Below, in pieces: positions 18,118 through 26,798 of a stretch of DNA of 64,000 bases. Source of the stretch: Bradyrhizobium sp. 195 (lineage in GTDB: Bacteria > Pseudomonadota > Alphaproteobacteria > Rhizobiales > Xanthobacteraceae); the NCBI RefSeq assembly GCF_023101665.1, contig NZ_CP082161.1:3038001-3102000 (forward strand). Reading direction: 5' to 3'. A program made the translations under genes and the position numbers. Position 1 is the stretch's first letter. The number at the start of each line of letters is the position of its first letter. The notes under the pieces are model-generated. The model did not search any database. It was given only the letters and a program-made list of their open reading frames with translations, and was not told the origin of the DNA.

Positions 18118-18199
18118 GTAGCCCGGATGCAGCGTAGCGAAATCCGGGATTCGCGGATGCGGGCGTTCCCCGGATTTCGCTGCGCTTCATCCGGGCTAC
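18118..18199. repeat. GTAGCCCGGAT palindromic repeat
   Basis: GTAGCCCGGATGCAGCGTAG at the left pairs with CTGCGCTTCATCCGGGCTAC at the right, and AAATCCGGG pairs with CCCCGGATTT inside. It forms a near-complete hairpin immediately after the HD gene. It matches the type of dispersed repeat common in Bradyrhizobium (recollection). Confidence 0.85.
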
Positions 18200-18223
18200 G
18201 AAGTCCCAACGCCGTGAGCAATC

Positions 18224-19114
18224 ATGCAACAAAAAACGATCGCCACGGACATCCTCGACATCGCCTATCGCGAATACGGCGCGCCGGATGGCTGGCCCTG
18301 CATCATGGGCCACGGCTTTCCCTACGACGTGAACGCCTATGCCGAGGCCGCGCCCCTCATTGCACAAGCCGGCGCACGCGTGCTCGTGCCCTGGCTGCGC
18401 GGCTATGGGCCGACGCAGTTTCGCTTTCCCGGGACGCTGCGCTCCGGCGAGCAGGCGGCGCTCGGCGCCGATCTCCTGGCCTTCATGGACGCGCTCGGCA
18501 TCACGCGTGCAGTGGTGGGAGGTTATGACTGGGGCGGACGTGCCGCTTGCGTGGTCTCGGCGCTCTATCCGGAGCGCGTGATCGGTCTCGTCTCCGGCAA
18601 TTCCTACAACATCCAGAACATCGCTCGCGCCATGGAGCCGGCCTCGCCGCCGGAGGAGGCCGCGCTCTGGTATCAATATCTCTTCCACAACGAGCGCGGC
18701 CGCCGCGCGCTGGAGCGCGATCGGCGCGGCTTCGCGCGACAGCTCTGGTCGATGTGGTCGCCGAAATGGGCGTTCGACGACACAACGTTCGAGCGGAGTG
18801 CGGTGTCCTTCGACAACACCGACTTCGTCGATGTCGTGATCCATTCCTACCGCCACCGTTATGCGCTGGTCGCGGGCGATCCTGCTTACGCAGCGATCGA
18901 GGCAAGGCTCGCCGCGCAGCCGCCGATCCGCGTCCCGACCATCGCGATCGACGGCGACAGCGACGGCGTCAATCCCGGCACCGCTCATCACGCACGCAAG
19001 TTCGAGGGCTCGTTCGAGCGCCGCGTCTTCACCGATGCCGGTCATAACCTGCCGCAGGAGCGGCCGGCCGAATGGGCGCAGGCCGTGATCGACGTCCGGA
19101 AAGTGGCCTCATAG
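18224..19114 (+). CDS. Alpha/beta hydrolase with aspartate nucleophile (epoxide hydrolase/dehalogenase-like)
   Basis: The protein has 296 aa. The nucleophile elbow GGYDWGGRAAC carries Asp102 in place of serine, as in epoxide hydrolases and haloalkane or haloacetate dehalogenases. The oxyanion region MGHGFPYD is near residue 28, and the C-terminal histidine is in DAGHNLPQE. No signal peptide. It stands alone between a repeat and folE. Substrate unknown. Confidence 0.82.
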   Translation: MQQKTIATDILDIAYREYGAPDGWPCIMGHGFPYDVNAYAEAAPLIAQAGARVLVPWLRGYGPTQFRFPGTLRSGEQAALGADLLAFMDALGITRAVVGGYDWGGRAACVVSALYPERVIGLVSGNSYNIQNIARAMEPASPPEEAALWYQYLFHNERGRRALERDRRGFARQLWSMWSPKWAFDDTTFERSAVSFDNTDFVDVVIHSYRHRYALVAGDPAYAAIEARLAAQPPIRVPTIAIDGDSDGVNPGTAHHARKFEGSFERRVFTDAGHNLPQERPAEWAQAVIDVRKVAS

Positions 19115-19174
19115 AGCCCGTTTCTCGTCTTGCGGCCGACTTGTCTGTCGTCCTTCCGATTTTTCCTGATCCTG

Positions 19175-19199
19175 GGAACCTTTTCCGATTGCAGCCGTC
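19175..19199 (+). promoter_or_regulatory. EcfG-like promoter candidate before folE
   Basis: GGAAC (19175-19179), 16 bases, then CGTC (19196-19199), one mismatch from the EcfG general-stress consensus GGAAC-N16/17-CGTT. It lies 51 bases before the folE start, a sensible distance. The mismatch in the -10 makes it tentative. Confidence 0.3.
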
Positions 19200-19249
19200 C
19201 AAGCTGTGGGGCCGCGTCTGTATGCGGGCTCGTTGCAGGGAGGATCTCG

Positions 19250-19876
19250 ATGAAGTCACAAGTGCGCAAGCTGGAGCGTGTCGCGGTGGCCCAGGTGCCT
19301 GCTGAACGGCCTGACAAGGCAGAGGTCGAGCGGGCGATCCGGACTATGATCCGCTGGGCCGGCGATGATCCCGCGCGCGACGGTCTGCGCGAGACGCCGG
19401 ACCGGGTCGCACGCGCCTTCGAGGAGTATTTTTCCGGATACGCGCAGGATCCGACCGAAATCCTGCAAAAGACCTTTGAGGAGATCGAAGGCTATGACGA
19501 GATGATCGTCCTGCGCGGCGTTCGCTTCGAGAGCCATTGCGAGCACCATATGGCGCCGATCGTCGGCCGCGCCTGGGTCGCCTATATTCCGCAAGGTCGC
19601 GTCGTCGGCATCAGCAAGCTTGCGCGCGTGGTGGACGTCTACGCCAAACGGCTGCAGATCCAGGAGAAGATGACCGCACAGATCGCCAATACCATCAACG
19701 ACGTGCTCAAGCCCGAAGGCGTCGGCGTCATCATCAAGGCGACCCATCACTGCATGACCACGCGCGGTGCGCACAAGCCCGGGACCGATCTCGTCACCAG
19801 CCGCATGCTGGGTGTATTCCGCGACAATGCGCTGACGCGCCAGGAATTATTGGGGCTCGCCAATTCGGACGATTGA
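19250..19876 (+). CDS. folE: GTP cyclohydrolase I
   Basis: The protein has 208 aa from ATG 19250, preceded by AGGGAGG; an ATG at 19130 would add a non-conserved extension. Zinc ligands are visible in SHCEHHMAP (Cys97, His99/100) and HHCMTTRG (Cys168). It converts GTP to dihydroneopterin triphosphate, the first step of tetrahydrofolate (and pterin) synthesis, as a cytoplasmic homodecamer. It is monocistronic-looking, 27 bp before the next gene, with which it may be co-transcribed. Confidence 0.96.
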   Translation: MKSQVRKLERVAVAQVPAERPDKAEVERAIRTMIRWAGDDPARDGLRETPDRVARAFEEYFSGYAQDPTEILQKTFEEIEGYDEMIVLRGVRFESHCEHHMAPIVGRAWVAYIPQGRVVGISKLARVVDVYAKRLQIQEKMTAQIANTINDVLKPEGVGVIIKATHHCMTTRGAHKPGTDLVTSRMLGVFRDNALTRQELLGLANSDD

Positions 19877-19903
19877 CCCGCGCTAGCTCGAGGAGACGGC
19901 GCC

Positions 19904-21427
19904 ATGACCGAGAACAACAAGCCGCACGGACCGGACCTGACCAAAGGCGTATCGCTGACCGCGTTCAAGGACGGCAAATTGCTCGGTCACGTCGGGGAGG
20001 AAGACGTCCTGCTGGTGCAGGCCGGCAGCGAAATTTTTGCGATCGAGCCGGCCTGCAGCCATTATCACGGCCCGCTCGCCGAGGGACTGGTGGTGGGCGA
20101 CACCATCCGCTGTCCCTGGCATCATGCCTGCTTCTCCTTGCGCACGGGCGAAGCCACCCGCCCGCCAGCGTTGAACGCGCTGGCGGTATGGGAGGTCACG
20201 CGCGACCGGGACAACATCATCGCTCGGCGCAAGCGAGAGGCACTGACGCCGCCGGCCGCACATCGCAGCGCGCCGACGCCGGACAAATTCGTCATTGTCG
20301 GCGGCGGCGCCGCTGGCTTCTCCGCCGCCGAGACGCTCCGGCGCGAGGGCTTTGCCGGCACCATCACCATGCTCAGCAACGACGGCGCGATGCCGGTCGA
20401 CCGGCCAAACCTCTCCAAGGATTATCTCGCGGGCAACGCGCCGGAGGACTGGTTGCCGCTGCGCGACGAGGACTATTACCGGAACGCAGGCATCGATCTC
20501 AGGCTCAACACCGACGTCTCCGCCATTGATGCGAAGACGCGCAGTGTCACGCTTGGCAATGGCGACAAGCTCCCATTCGATCGGCTGCTGCTCGCGACCG
20601 GCGCCGAGCCGGTCAAACTGCAGATTCCGGGCGCGGACCAGCCGCATGTCCACACCTTGCGCTCCGTCGCCGACAGCCGCGCCATCATCAAGGCCGCGGG
20701 GAGTGCGAGGCGCGCGCTGGTGATCGGCGCCAGCTTCATCGGCCTCGAAGTTGCGGCCTCCTTGCGCGCGCGCAAGATCGAGGTGCACGTGGTCGCGCCG
20801 GAAGAGCGGCCGATGCAGAAAGTGCTCGGCGCTGAGATGGGCGATTTCGTCCGGTCCCTGCATGAGGAGAACGGTGTTATCTTCCACTTGAAGGATACGG
20901 TGGAAAACCTCGACGGCATGCGCGCGACGCTGAAGAGCGGCGCCGTCATCGAAGCTGACCTGGTCGTCGTCGGCATCGGCGTCAAGCCGCGCCTCGCACT
21001 CGCCGAGCAGGCGGGGCTGGCGGCCGATCGTGGCGTCAGCGTGAGCGAATATCTGGAGACCAGCGTGTCCGGTATCTTCGCGGCCGGCGACATCGCGCGC
21101 TGGCCCGATCCGCATGCCCGGCAGACCATCCGCGTCGAGCATTGGGTGGTGGCGGAGCGGCAGGGTCAGGCCGCGGCGCGCAACATGCTCGGCAGGCGCG
21201 AACGCTTCGATGCGGTGCCTTTCTTCTGGTCGCAGCACTACGACGTGCCGATCAACTATGTCGGCCACGCCGAGAGCTTGGACGACATCGCGATCGATGG
21301 CAGCATTTCCGGAAAGGACTGCCTGCTGAAGTACCGCAAGGGCGGCCGCGTCCTCGCGATTGCTTCAATTTATCGCGATCTCGACAACCTCAAGGCCGAG
21401 CTGGAGATGGAGCGGTCGCGCGCCTGA
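19904..21427 (+). CDS. Rieske-type FAD-dependent pyridine nucleotide reductase (AIF-like)
   Basis: The protein has 507 aa. The N-terminal Rieske [2Fe-2S] domain has C51-S-H53 (ACSHYHGPL) and C70-x2-H73 (RCPWHHACF). The FAD-binding IVGGGAAGFSAAETL follows near residue 131, an NAD-binding segment (ALVIGASFIGLEVAASL) near 272, and the second FAD motif (IFAAGDIARWPDP) near 388. The architecture is that of AIF-like (AIFL) oxidoreductases, related to ferredoxin reductases but carrying their own Rieske centre. It starts 27 bp after folE. The physiological electron partner is unknown. Confidence 0.88.
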   Translation: MTENNKPHGPDLTKGVSLTAFKDGKLLGHVGEEDVLLVQAGSEIFAIEPACSHYHGPLAEGLVVGDTIRCPWHHACFSLRTGEATRPPALNALAVWEVTRDRDNIIARRKREALTPPAAHRSAPTPDKFVIVGGGAAGFSAAETLRREGFAGTITMLSNDGAMPVDRPNLSKDYLAGNAPEDWLPLRDEDYYRNAGIDLRLNTDVSAIDAKTRSVTLGNGDKLPFDRLLLATGAEPVKLQIPGADQPHVHTLRSVADSRAIIKAAGSARRALVIGASFIGLEVAASLRARKIEVHVVAPEERPMQKVLGAEMGDFVRSLHEENGVIFHLKDTVENLDGMRATLKSGAVIEADLVVVGIGVKPRLALAEQAGLAADRGVSVSEYLETSVSGIFAAGDIARWPDPHARQTIRVEHWVVAERQGQAAARNMLGRRERFDAVPFFWSQHYDVPINYVGHAESLDDIAIDGSISGKDCLLKYRKGGRVLAIASIYRDLDNLKAELEMERSRA

Positions 21428-21443
21428 AACGCCGCACTCGACC

Positions 21444-21457
21444 TTGATTTGCGTCAA
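21444..21457 (+). promoter_or_regulatory. FixK/FNR-type box
   Basis: TTGATTTGCGTCAA fits TTGA-N6-TCAA exactly. It is 100 bases before the start of the HdeD-like gene, which leaves room for a promoter at the usual -40 spacing and a short leader. It suggests low-oxygen induction by a FixK2-type activator. Confidence 0.65.
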
Positions 21458-21557
21458 TGTTGCTGCCCGCGGCGACTGCTCAGCTGGCTGTCGCCCCGGT
21501 GTGGCCCGTGCTATCCTGGCGTGCGCTCGCGGGGCTTCCCATGCAGGAGTGGCCGTC

Positions 21558-22133
21558 ATGACAAGTGCCTCGGATATCTCCCATCCTTCAAGTCTGGGCT
21601 CGGGCATCGCGGCGCTGCACGCCAAATGGGGCTGGATCGTCGCGCTCGGCGTCGTCTACCTCATCGCGGGCTTCGTTGCACTCGGCAGCGTGGTGATGGC
21701 GACGGTGGCGAGCGTGATCGTGGTCGGCGCCATGATGATCGTCGCCGGTGCGGCCGAGATCATCGGCGCGTTCCAGGTGAAGAGCTGGGGCAAGTTTCTC
21801 GTCTGGGCCTTGCTCGGCGTGCTCTATGTCATCGCGGGCTTCTTGACTTTCGAGAATCCGCTGTTCGCGGCAGTGCTCCTGACGCTCTTCCTCGGCGCGT
21901 CGCTGATCGCCTCGGGCGCCGTCAGGCTGTTTCTCGCCTTCAGCATGAAGCGCGAAAGCCCGTGGGTGTGGGTCGCGCTCTCGGGCGCCATCACGCTGCT
22001 GCTCGGCCTCTTGATCGTCGCGCGCTGGCCGGTGAACAGCGTCTATATCCTCGGCCTGTTCCTCGGCATCGACCTGATCATGGCGGGCGCGGGTTGGATC
22101 TCCTTGGGCTTCAGCCTGAAGCAGCGTCGCTAG
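21558..22133 (+). CDS. HdeD-family (DUF308) membrane protein
   Basis: The protein has 191 aa from ATG 21558. About six hydrophobic segments occur in three related pairs, beginning with WGWIVALGVVYLIAGFVALG, each pair ending in a small-residue-rich helix. This is the HdeD/DUF308 pattern; E. coli HdeD is linked to acid resistance. It is a predicted inner-membrane protein. The FixK-type box upstream suggests microoxic control. The function is otherwise unproven. Confidence 0.82.
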   Translation: MTSASDISHPSSLGSGIAALHAKWGWIVALGVVYLIAGFVALGSVVMATVASVIVVGAMMIVAGAAEIIGAFQVKSWGKFLVWALLGVLYVIAGFLTFENPLFAAVLLTLFLGASLIASGAVRLFLAFSMKRESPWVWVALSGAITLLLGLLIVARWPVNSVYILGLFLGIDLIMAGAGWISLGFSLKQRR

Positions 22134-22248
22134 CTACCAGCAACTCGACGCAAGACCGCCTTGCGGAACTCCGCTGATCTGACGTGCTGACACAAAAGCA
22201 GCACGCCGCGCGACCGGATCGTGCGGCGATCATCATCGGGGAGAAACC

Positions 22249-23460
22249 ATGAAAGCCGCTTTGGCCCTGGCCGCAGCGTTGGCTGCCGCCTGCCTGTCCA
22301 CGCCCGTGTCCGCGCAAAAATCCTACGGTCCCGGCGTCAGCGACACCGAGATCAAGATCGGCAACACCATGCCCTATAGCGGCCCGGCTTCGCCGCTCAG
22401 CATCACGGGCAGGGTGATCTCCGCCTATTTCGACGAGGTCAACGAGAAGGGCGGGGTCAATGGCCGCAAGCTCAATCTGATCTCGCTCGACGACGCGTTC
22501 TCGCCGCCCAAGACCATGGAGGCGGCGCGCCGGCTGGTCGAGGGCGACGGCGTCGCCTTCATCTTCGCGACCATGGGCACGGCGCCGAGCTCGGCGATCG
22601 CAAAATATCTCAACAGCAACAAGGTGCCGCAGCTGTTCCTGATCAGCTCGGCCTCGAAGTGGAACGATCCCGCCAACATGCCGTGGTCGATGGCGCTGCC
22701 CTGGGCGCCGAACTACACCAGCGAAGCCGCGATCGACGTCGCCTATGCCCGCGCCAAGAACCCGAATGCGCGGTTTGCGGTGCTCTATCAGAACGACGAC
22801 GCCGGCAAGGAATATTTTCGTGGCGTCAAGGAGGCGCTCGGTGCCGACGCGGACAAGGCGATCGCGATGGCCACGAGCTTCGAGGTCACCGATCCCACCG
22901 TCGATTCCCAGGTGCTGACGCTGGCCAACACCAAGGCGGACGTCTTCATGATCTATTCGGTGACGCCGCGCGCCTGCGCGCAGGCGATCCGGAAAGCGCA
23001 TGAGGTCGGCTGGCAGGCCACGCGCTTCCTCGCAAGCGGCTGCGCCAACAAGGCAACCGTGATGGTGCCGGCGGGCCTCGATGCCGGCAAGGGCGTGCTG
23101 TCGCTCGGAGCGCTCAAGCCATTCGTCGAGACGCCCAAGGACGATCCGGCGATGACGGCCTATATCGACTTCATGAAGAAGCGCCTACCCAATGCCGACG
23201 TCAATAATGTCGCCGGCCTCTACGGCTACACGGTTGCCGAAGCGCTGGTGGTGCTGCTTAGGCAGTGCAAGGACAATCTGACGCGAGAGAACATCATGGC
23301 GCAGGCCTCCAATCTGAAGAACGTGCCGCTGTCGCTGCTGATGCCTGGCATCACCCTCAACACCACGCCGCAGGATTTCCGTCCGATCAAGGACGGCTAT
23401 ATGCTGCAGTTCGACGGCAACGACTGGATCGTGGCGAGCGAGCTGTTGCGCGGGACGTGA
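22249..23460 (+). CDS. ABC transporter periplasmic solute-binding protein, branched-chain amino acid (LivK) family
   Basis: The protein has 403 aa with a clear signal peptide (MKAALALAAALAAACLSTPVSAQ, split near residue 23). The type I periplasmic binding fold includes GVSDTEIKIGNTMPYSGP, the YFDEVNEKGGVNGRKL hallmark, and a long C-terminal lobe. GGGGAG lies before the ATG. No permease or ATPase genes are next to it, so it is an orphan binding protein or feeds a distant transporter. The ligand is unknown; members in rhizobia bind amino acids, aromatic acids or amides. Confidence 0.88.
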   Translation: MKAALALAAALAAACLSTPVSAQKSYGPGVSDTEIKIGNTMPYSGPASPLSITGRVISAYFDEVNEKGGVNGRKLNLISLDDAFSPPKTMEAARRLVEGDGVAFIFATMGTAPSSAIAKYLNSNKVPQLFLISSASKWNDPANMPWSMALPWAPNYTSEAAIDVAYARAKNPNARFAVLYQNDDAGKEYFRGVKEALGADADKAIAMATSFEVTDPTVDSQVLTLANTKADVFMIYSVTPRACAQAIRKAHEVGWQATRFLASGCANKATVMVPAGLDAGKGVLSLGALKPFVETPKDDPAMTAYIDFMKKRLPNADVNNVAGLYGYTVAEALVVLLRQCKDNLTRENIMAQASNLKNVPLSLLMPGITLNTTPQDFRPIKDGYMLQFDGNDWIVASELLRGT

Positions 23461-23489
23461 GGGCGGGAGCTCTCTCCGCGAACTCGAAA

Positions 23490-23583
23490 TCGTAGGGTGG
23501 GCAAAGGCGCCCTTGCGCCGTGCCCACCATCTCTCTCGGTCGCAAAAAATGCGTGGGCACGCTTCGCTTTGCCCACCCTACGA
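23490..23583. repeat. GTAGGGTGGGCAAA palindromic repeat
   Basis: TCGTAGGGTGGGCAAA at 23490 is the reverse complement of TTTGCCCACCCTACGA ending at 23583, with more GTGCCCAC/GTGGGCAC pairing inside. It forms a large hairpin between the solute-binding protein and acyl-CoA dehydrogenase genes and is a familiar Bradyrhizobium interspersed type (recollection). Confidence 0.85.
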
Positions 23584-23624
23584 TACTACGACACTGACGC
23601 GCGACCAGCGAACAGGAGACCCCC

Positions 23625-24839
23625 ATGGACTTTCAACACTCCACCCGTTCGCTGGAGCTGCAGGAGCGCGTCCGTCAGTTCATGCGGACATATGTCGAGC
23701 CGGTCGAGGAGCTCTATTACGAGCAGGTGAAGCCGGAAGCTTCGCGCTACAGGACGCCGCCCGTGCTGCAAGACCTGAAGAAGATGGCGCGCGAGCAGGG
23801 GCTCTGGAACCTGTTTCTGTCAGGTGAGCACGGACCAGGCCTCTCCAATCTCGACTATGCGCCCGTGAAGGAGATCATGGGCCGCATTCTCTGGGCGCCC
23901 GAGGTTTTCAACTGCTCGGCGCCCGATGTCGGCAACATGGAGGTGCTGGCGAATTACGGCACCAAGGCGCAGCAGGAGCTCTGGCTGAAGCCGCTATTGG
24001 AGGGGCGCATCCGCTCGGGATTCTCGATGACGGAGCCGCAGGTCGCCTCCAGCGACGCAACCAACATCCAGTGCGCCATCAAGCGCGATGGAAGCGACTA
24101 CGTCATCAACGGCCGCAAATGGTTCACCTCAGGCGCCATGAACGAGGATTGCGAGATCCTGATCGTGATGGGCAAGACCGCGCCCGACGATCCCGATCGC
24201 CATCGCCAGCAATCCATGATCCTGGTGCCGAAAAACACGCCCGGCGTTCGCATCGTGCGCGACATGCTCACCTATGGCTATGATGACGCCCCTAGCGGCC
24301 ACCCCGAGATCGTCTACGACAACGTCCGCGTGCCCGCCGAGAACATCCTGCTCGGCGAAGGCCGCGGCTTCGAGATCGCGCAGGGGCGGCTCGGCCCCGG
24401 CCGCATCCATCATTGCATGCGGCTGATCGGCTGCGCCCAGCGCGCACTTGAATTGATGTGCCAGCGCGCGGTCTCCCGCACGGCCTTCGGCAAGCCGCTG
24501 GCCGAGCAGGGCTCGGTGCGCGAGGACATCGCACATTCCTTCTGCGAGATCGCGCAGGCGCGTCTGCTCACGCTGCAGGCCGCCGACAAGATGGACCGCA
24601 ACGGCAACAAGGCGGCGCGCGACTTGATCGCCGCCGCCAAGATCGTGGTGCCCAGCATGGCCGCGCGCGTCATCGACCGCGCCATCCAGATTCACGGCGC
24701 CGCCGGCGTCTCCCAGGACACCTTCCTCGCGCGTGCCTACGTCTACGCCCGCTTCATCCGTATCGGCGACGGGCCGGACCAGGTGCATCTGGCGGCGGTG
24801 GGCAAGGAGCTGATCAGGCGGGGCGGGGTGACGGCGTAA
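23625..24839 (+). CDS. Acyl-CoA dehydrogenase family protein
   Basis: The protein has 404 aa with the usual three-domain layout: an N-terminal helical part to about 125, a beta domain with [16 protein letters not shown] (about residue 128, FAD contact) and [11 protein letters not shown], and a C-terminal helical domain ending [20 protein letters not shown]. It resembles the ACAD10/11-like branch acting on unusual or long-chain acyl-CoA. It is likely cytoplasmic and FAD-dependent, with ETF as acceptor. The substrate is not predictable. Confidence 0.88.
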   Translation: MDFQHSTRSLELQERVRQFMRTYVEPVEELYYEQVKPEASRYRTPPVLQDLKKMAREQGLWNLFLSGEHGPGLSNLDYAPVKEIMGRILWAPEVFNCSAPDVGNMEVLANYGTKAQQELWLKPLLEGRIRSGFSMTEPQVASSDATNIQCAIKRDGSDYVINGRKWFTSGAMNEDCEILIVMGKTAPDDPDRHRQQSMILVPKNTPGVRIVRDMLTYGYDDAPSGHPEIVYDNVRVPAENILLGEGRGFEIAQGRLGPGRIHHCMRLIGCAQRALELMCQRAVSRTAFGKPLAEQGSVREDIAHSFCEIAQARLLTLQAADKMDRNGNKAARDLIAAAKIVVPSMAARVIDRAIQIHGAAGVSQDTFLARAYVYARFIRIGDGPDQVHLAAVGKELIRRGGVTA

Positions 24840-24870
24840 GCTGTGCCCCGCCACGCCTGGGCCGGGAAGG

Positions 24871-24893
24871 AGCGCCGGACAAGTGCCGGCGCT
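24871..24893. terminator. Hairpin between convergent genes
   Basis: AGCGCCGG (24871-24878) pairs with CCGGCGCT (24886-24893) between two genes that end toward each other. There is no T-run, so it is only a possible terminator. Confidence 0.35.
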
Positions 24894-24903
24894 TGGAGCG
24901 ATG

Positions 24904-26361
24904 TCATTGGGTGGACAGGCCCACGGTTGTCGCCGCCCTTGCGACCGGCGGCGGGTTCCATTTTCCGGTCAGTGCCTCCGACTTCGGGCCGTAGAGACGC
25001 ATGGTCAGATTGAACGGTCCCTTCGGTGCCGGCAGCCAATTGGCCTCCTTGTCCTTTCCCGGGCTCTCATTCTGGAAATAGAGGTCGAGCGAACCGTCGG
25101 CGTTGTACTTGAACGGCATCCAGCTGCTGACCGCAAACCGGTTCAGCGTGTTGCCGACCTGAAAACCTTCCGGATCGTAGAGTGTGATCGACCAGAAGGC
25201 ATTGACCGGCGGAGCCGCGCCCTTCTCGAACGTGATCGTGTATTTGTTCGCGCCATCGAGCGGCCTGCCGGAGTCGTCGCCGACGTTGAGCGGGTAGATG
25301 GCGTCCTCCGGCAGATTGGCGCCGAGCCCGACTTGCGCGACGATGGCGCGCTTCAGATAGTAATTGCCATAGACGCCCATGCTGTCGGTGTTCATCGACC
25401 AGCCGTTGGCGACACGCGCCAGCGTCGGGATCTTCCATGCCATCAGCTTCTGGGCGGCTTCCGGTGCACCTTGCAGGCCCCGCTGCACGGCCGGATCGAG
25501 CTTGGCGATGTCAAAGCTCTTTCCGGGTTCGATGCCGATCCGTTTCATTTGCGCGATGATCGGCTCGTCGGTCATGTGCGGAGGGTGCAGCTTGAGCAAT
25601 TCGGCTGCATAGGCGAAATACGCGCCGGCGGCCATGGTATCGACCTGCACTTTTGGCGGCGTCTTCATGTCGATGTTGGGATCCGGCTTGAATTCGGCCG
25701 GCTTCGGCGTCTTGCCATATTCGGACAGCATCGTGACCTGGTAGCCGGACTGGATCTTGTGGACCGCCGCGTAGTCGTCCGGACCGTCCGTCTTGGTGCG
25801 GCCGATCACCCAGACATAGGGCGTCGGTGCGTCGATGCGCTGGGTGTCCTTGGGCAGCTTGAATTCCTCAGCGAACTTGTCGCGCAGGTCCGGCCGCCAG
25901 CCCTGAGGTGTCACCAGGAACGTTCCGGCCCGTGTGCCCGTCGTGCGCCAGCCCGGCGACGCGAACACGTCGGTCCACATGTCGAGCATCGGCAGCAGGT
26001 AGAAACGTCCATCGGTATCCGGCACCGAAACGACCACCGGCTCCCTGGTCACATCCAGCCAGGAAACGGAATAGAGGGTGTCGAAGTTGGGGCGCACGAC
26101 GCCCTTGAAATTCGCCGGAGGATACTCGGGAATATTGACGAAAGTATTCGCCGGGCCCTTGAACTCGTTCGTGGCGTTGGTCGATTGCTTGCGCGTGATG
26201 TCCATCGACAGGACGGGGTAGAAATAGACATAGGCATCGACTGCGATCGCGTGGGCCTCCTGCTCGGTCATTGTCGGCGCAGCGCTTTGCGCGAGCGCGC
26301 CGGATGCAATCAGGGTGGCGGCGCAAAGTGACAGAGTCTGTTTTAGGACGACACGATGCAT
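24904..26361 (-). CDS. Secreted DUF1254/DUF1214 domain protein
   Basis: The protein has 485 aa with a signal peptide ending near ASGALAQSAAP (residue 28). An N-terminal DUF1254 half (YVYFYPVLSMDITRKQS, FNTLYSVSWLD-like stretch near 95) is followed by a C-terminal DUF1214 half (PVNAFWSITLYDPEGF near 385). Paired DUF1254-DUF1214 proteins are widespread secreted proteins without a settled function. It stands alone on the minus strand. A FixK-type box lies 122 bases upstream of its start and could control it. Confidence 0.82.
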   Translation of the reverse strand: MHRVVLKQTLSLCAATLIASGALAQSAAPTMTEQEAHAIAVDAYVYFYPVLSMDITRKQSTNATNEFKGPANTFVNIPEYPPANFKGVVRPNFDTLYSVSWLDVTREPVVVSVPDTDGRFYLLPMLDMWTDVFASPGWRTTGTRAGTFLVTPQGWRPDLRDKFAEEFKLPKDTQRIDAPTPYVWVIGRTKTDGPDDYAAVHKIQSGYQVTMLSEYGKTPKPAEFKPDPNIDMKTPPKVQVDTMAAGAYFAYAAELLKLHPPHMTDEPIIAQMKRIGIEPGKSFDIAKLDPAVQRGLQGAPEAAQKLMAWKIPTLARVANGWSMNTDSMGVYGNYYLKRAIVAQVGLGANLPEDAIYPLNVGDDSGRPLDGANKYTITFEKGAAPPVNAFWSITLYDPEGFQVGNTLNRFAVSSWMPFKYNADGSLDLYFQNESPGKDKEANWLPAPKGPFNLTMRLYGPKSEALTGKWNPPPVARAATTVGLSTQ

Positions 26362-26482
26362 TTCAAGTCCTCCCTTGCTGATTTACCCTGAGCGGTATGG
26401 CCTTGCCGGGCGCAGCCGATGTCAGCGCAGCGCTATCGTCGCTGCTGCGCTGTGCATTCTCGCGGGATGAAGCCGCCAGGCT

Positions 26483-26496
26483 CGTTGACATAGATC
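26483..26496. promoter_or_regulatory. FixK/FNR-type box
   Basis: TTGACATAGATCAA matches TTGA-N6-TCAA exactly. The nearest gene it could serve is the minus-strand DUF1254 gene, whose start is 122 bases away. A promoter centred 40 bases downstream would leave a leader of roughly 80 bases. Confidence 0.55.
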
Positions 26497-26569
26497 AACG
26501 TCATCGGATGGCCATTGCAGATCGCGGCTGTTCACTTGGCCGTGACATCCTCGGCTCACCGGATCGCGA

Positions 26570-26735
26570 TTATCGCGGATGGATTTGCAGGCTCGTGATC
26601 AGCAGTGCGATCAGCTCGTCGATCTTGCCAAGCGCCGGCGGGGGATCGAGATACTCAATATCATGTAAAATCACCAGTCAATCGACGCCGGCGATCAAGC
26701 CATTGATATCGCTAGCCGCAGCTACTGTGCATGGG
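26570..26735 (-). pseudogene. Decayed coding fragment with internal stop
   Basis: Reading the minus strand toward 26570, one frame gives ASDINGLIAGVD, TGA (26678-26680), then LVILHDIEYLDPPPALGKID and ELIALLITSLQIHPR before TAA (26570-26572). The amino-acid pattern continues naturally across the TGA, as if a tryptophan codon had mutated. It lacks both ends of a gene. I do not recognise the family. The rest of 26362-26798 holds only the FixK-type box. Confidence 0.4.
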
Positions 26736-26798
26736 GTTGTTTTCAGCTTTGTGTTTTGACAGGCCCACCGCCGGCTCGCGGGCGGCGGATGCACAGGT

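Noticed and set aside
26397..26759. 120-aa plus-strand open frame between the DUF1254 and chemoreceptor genes
   Set aside because: No ribosome site, no recognisable motif, and it contains a FixK-type box and an antisense gene remnant.
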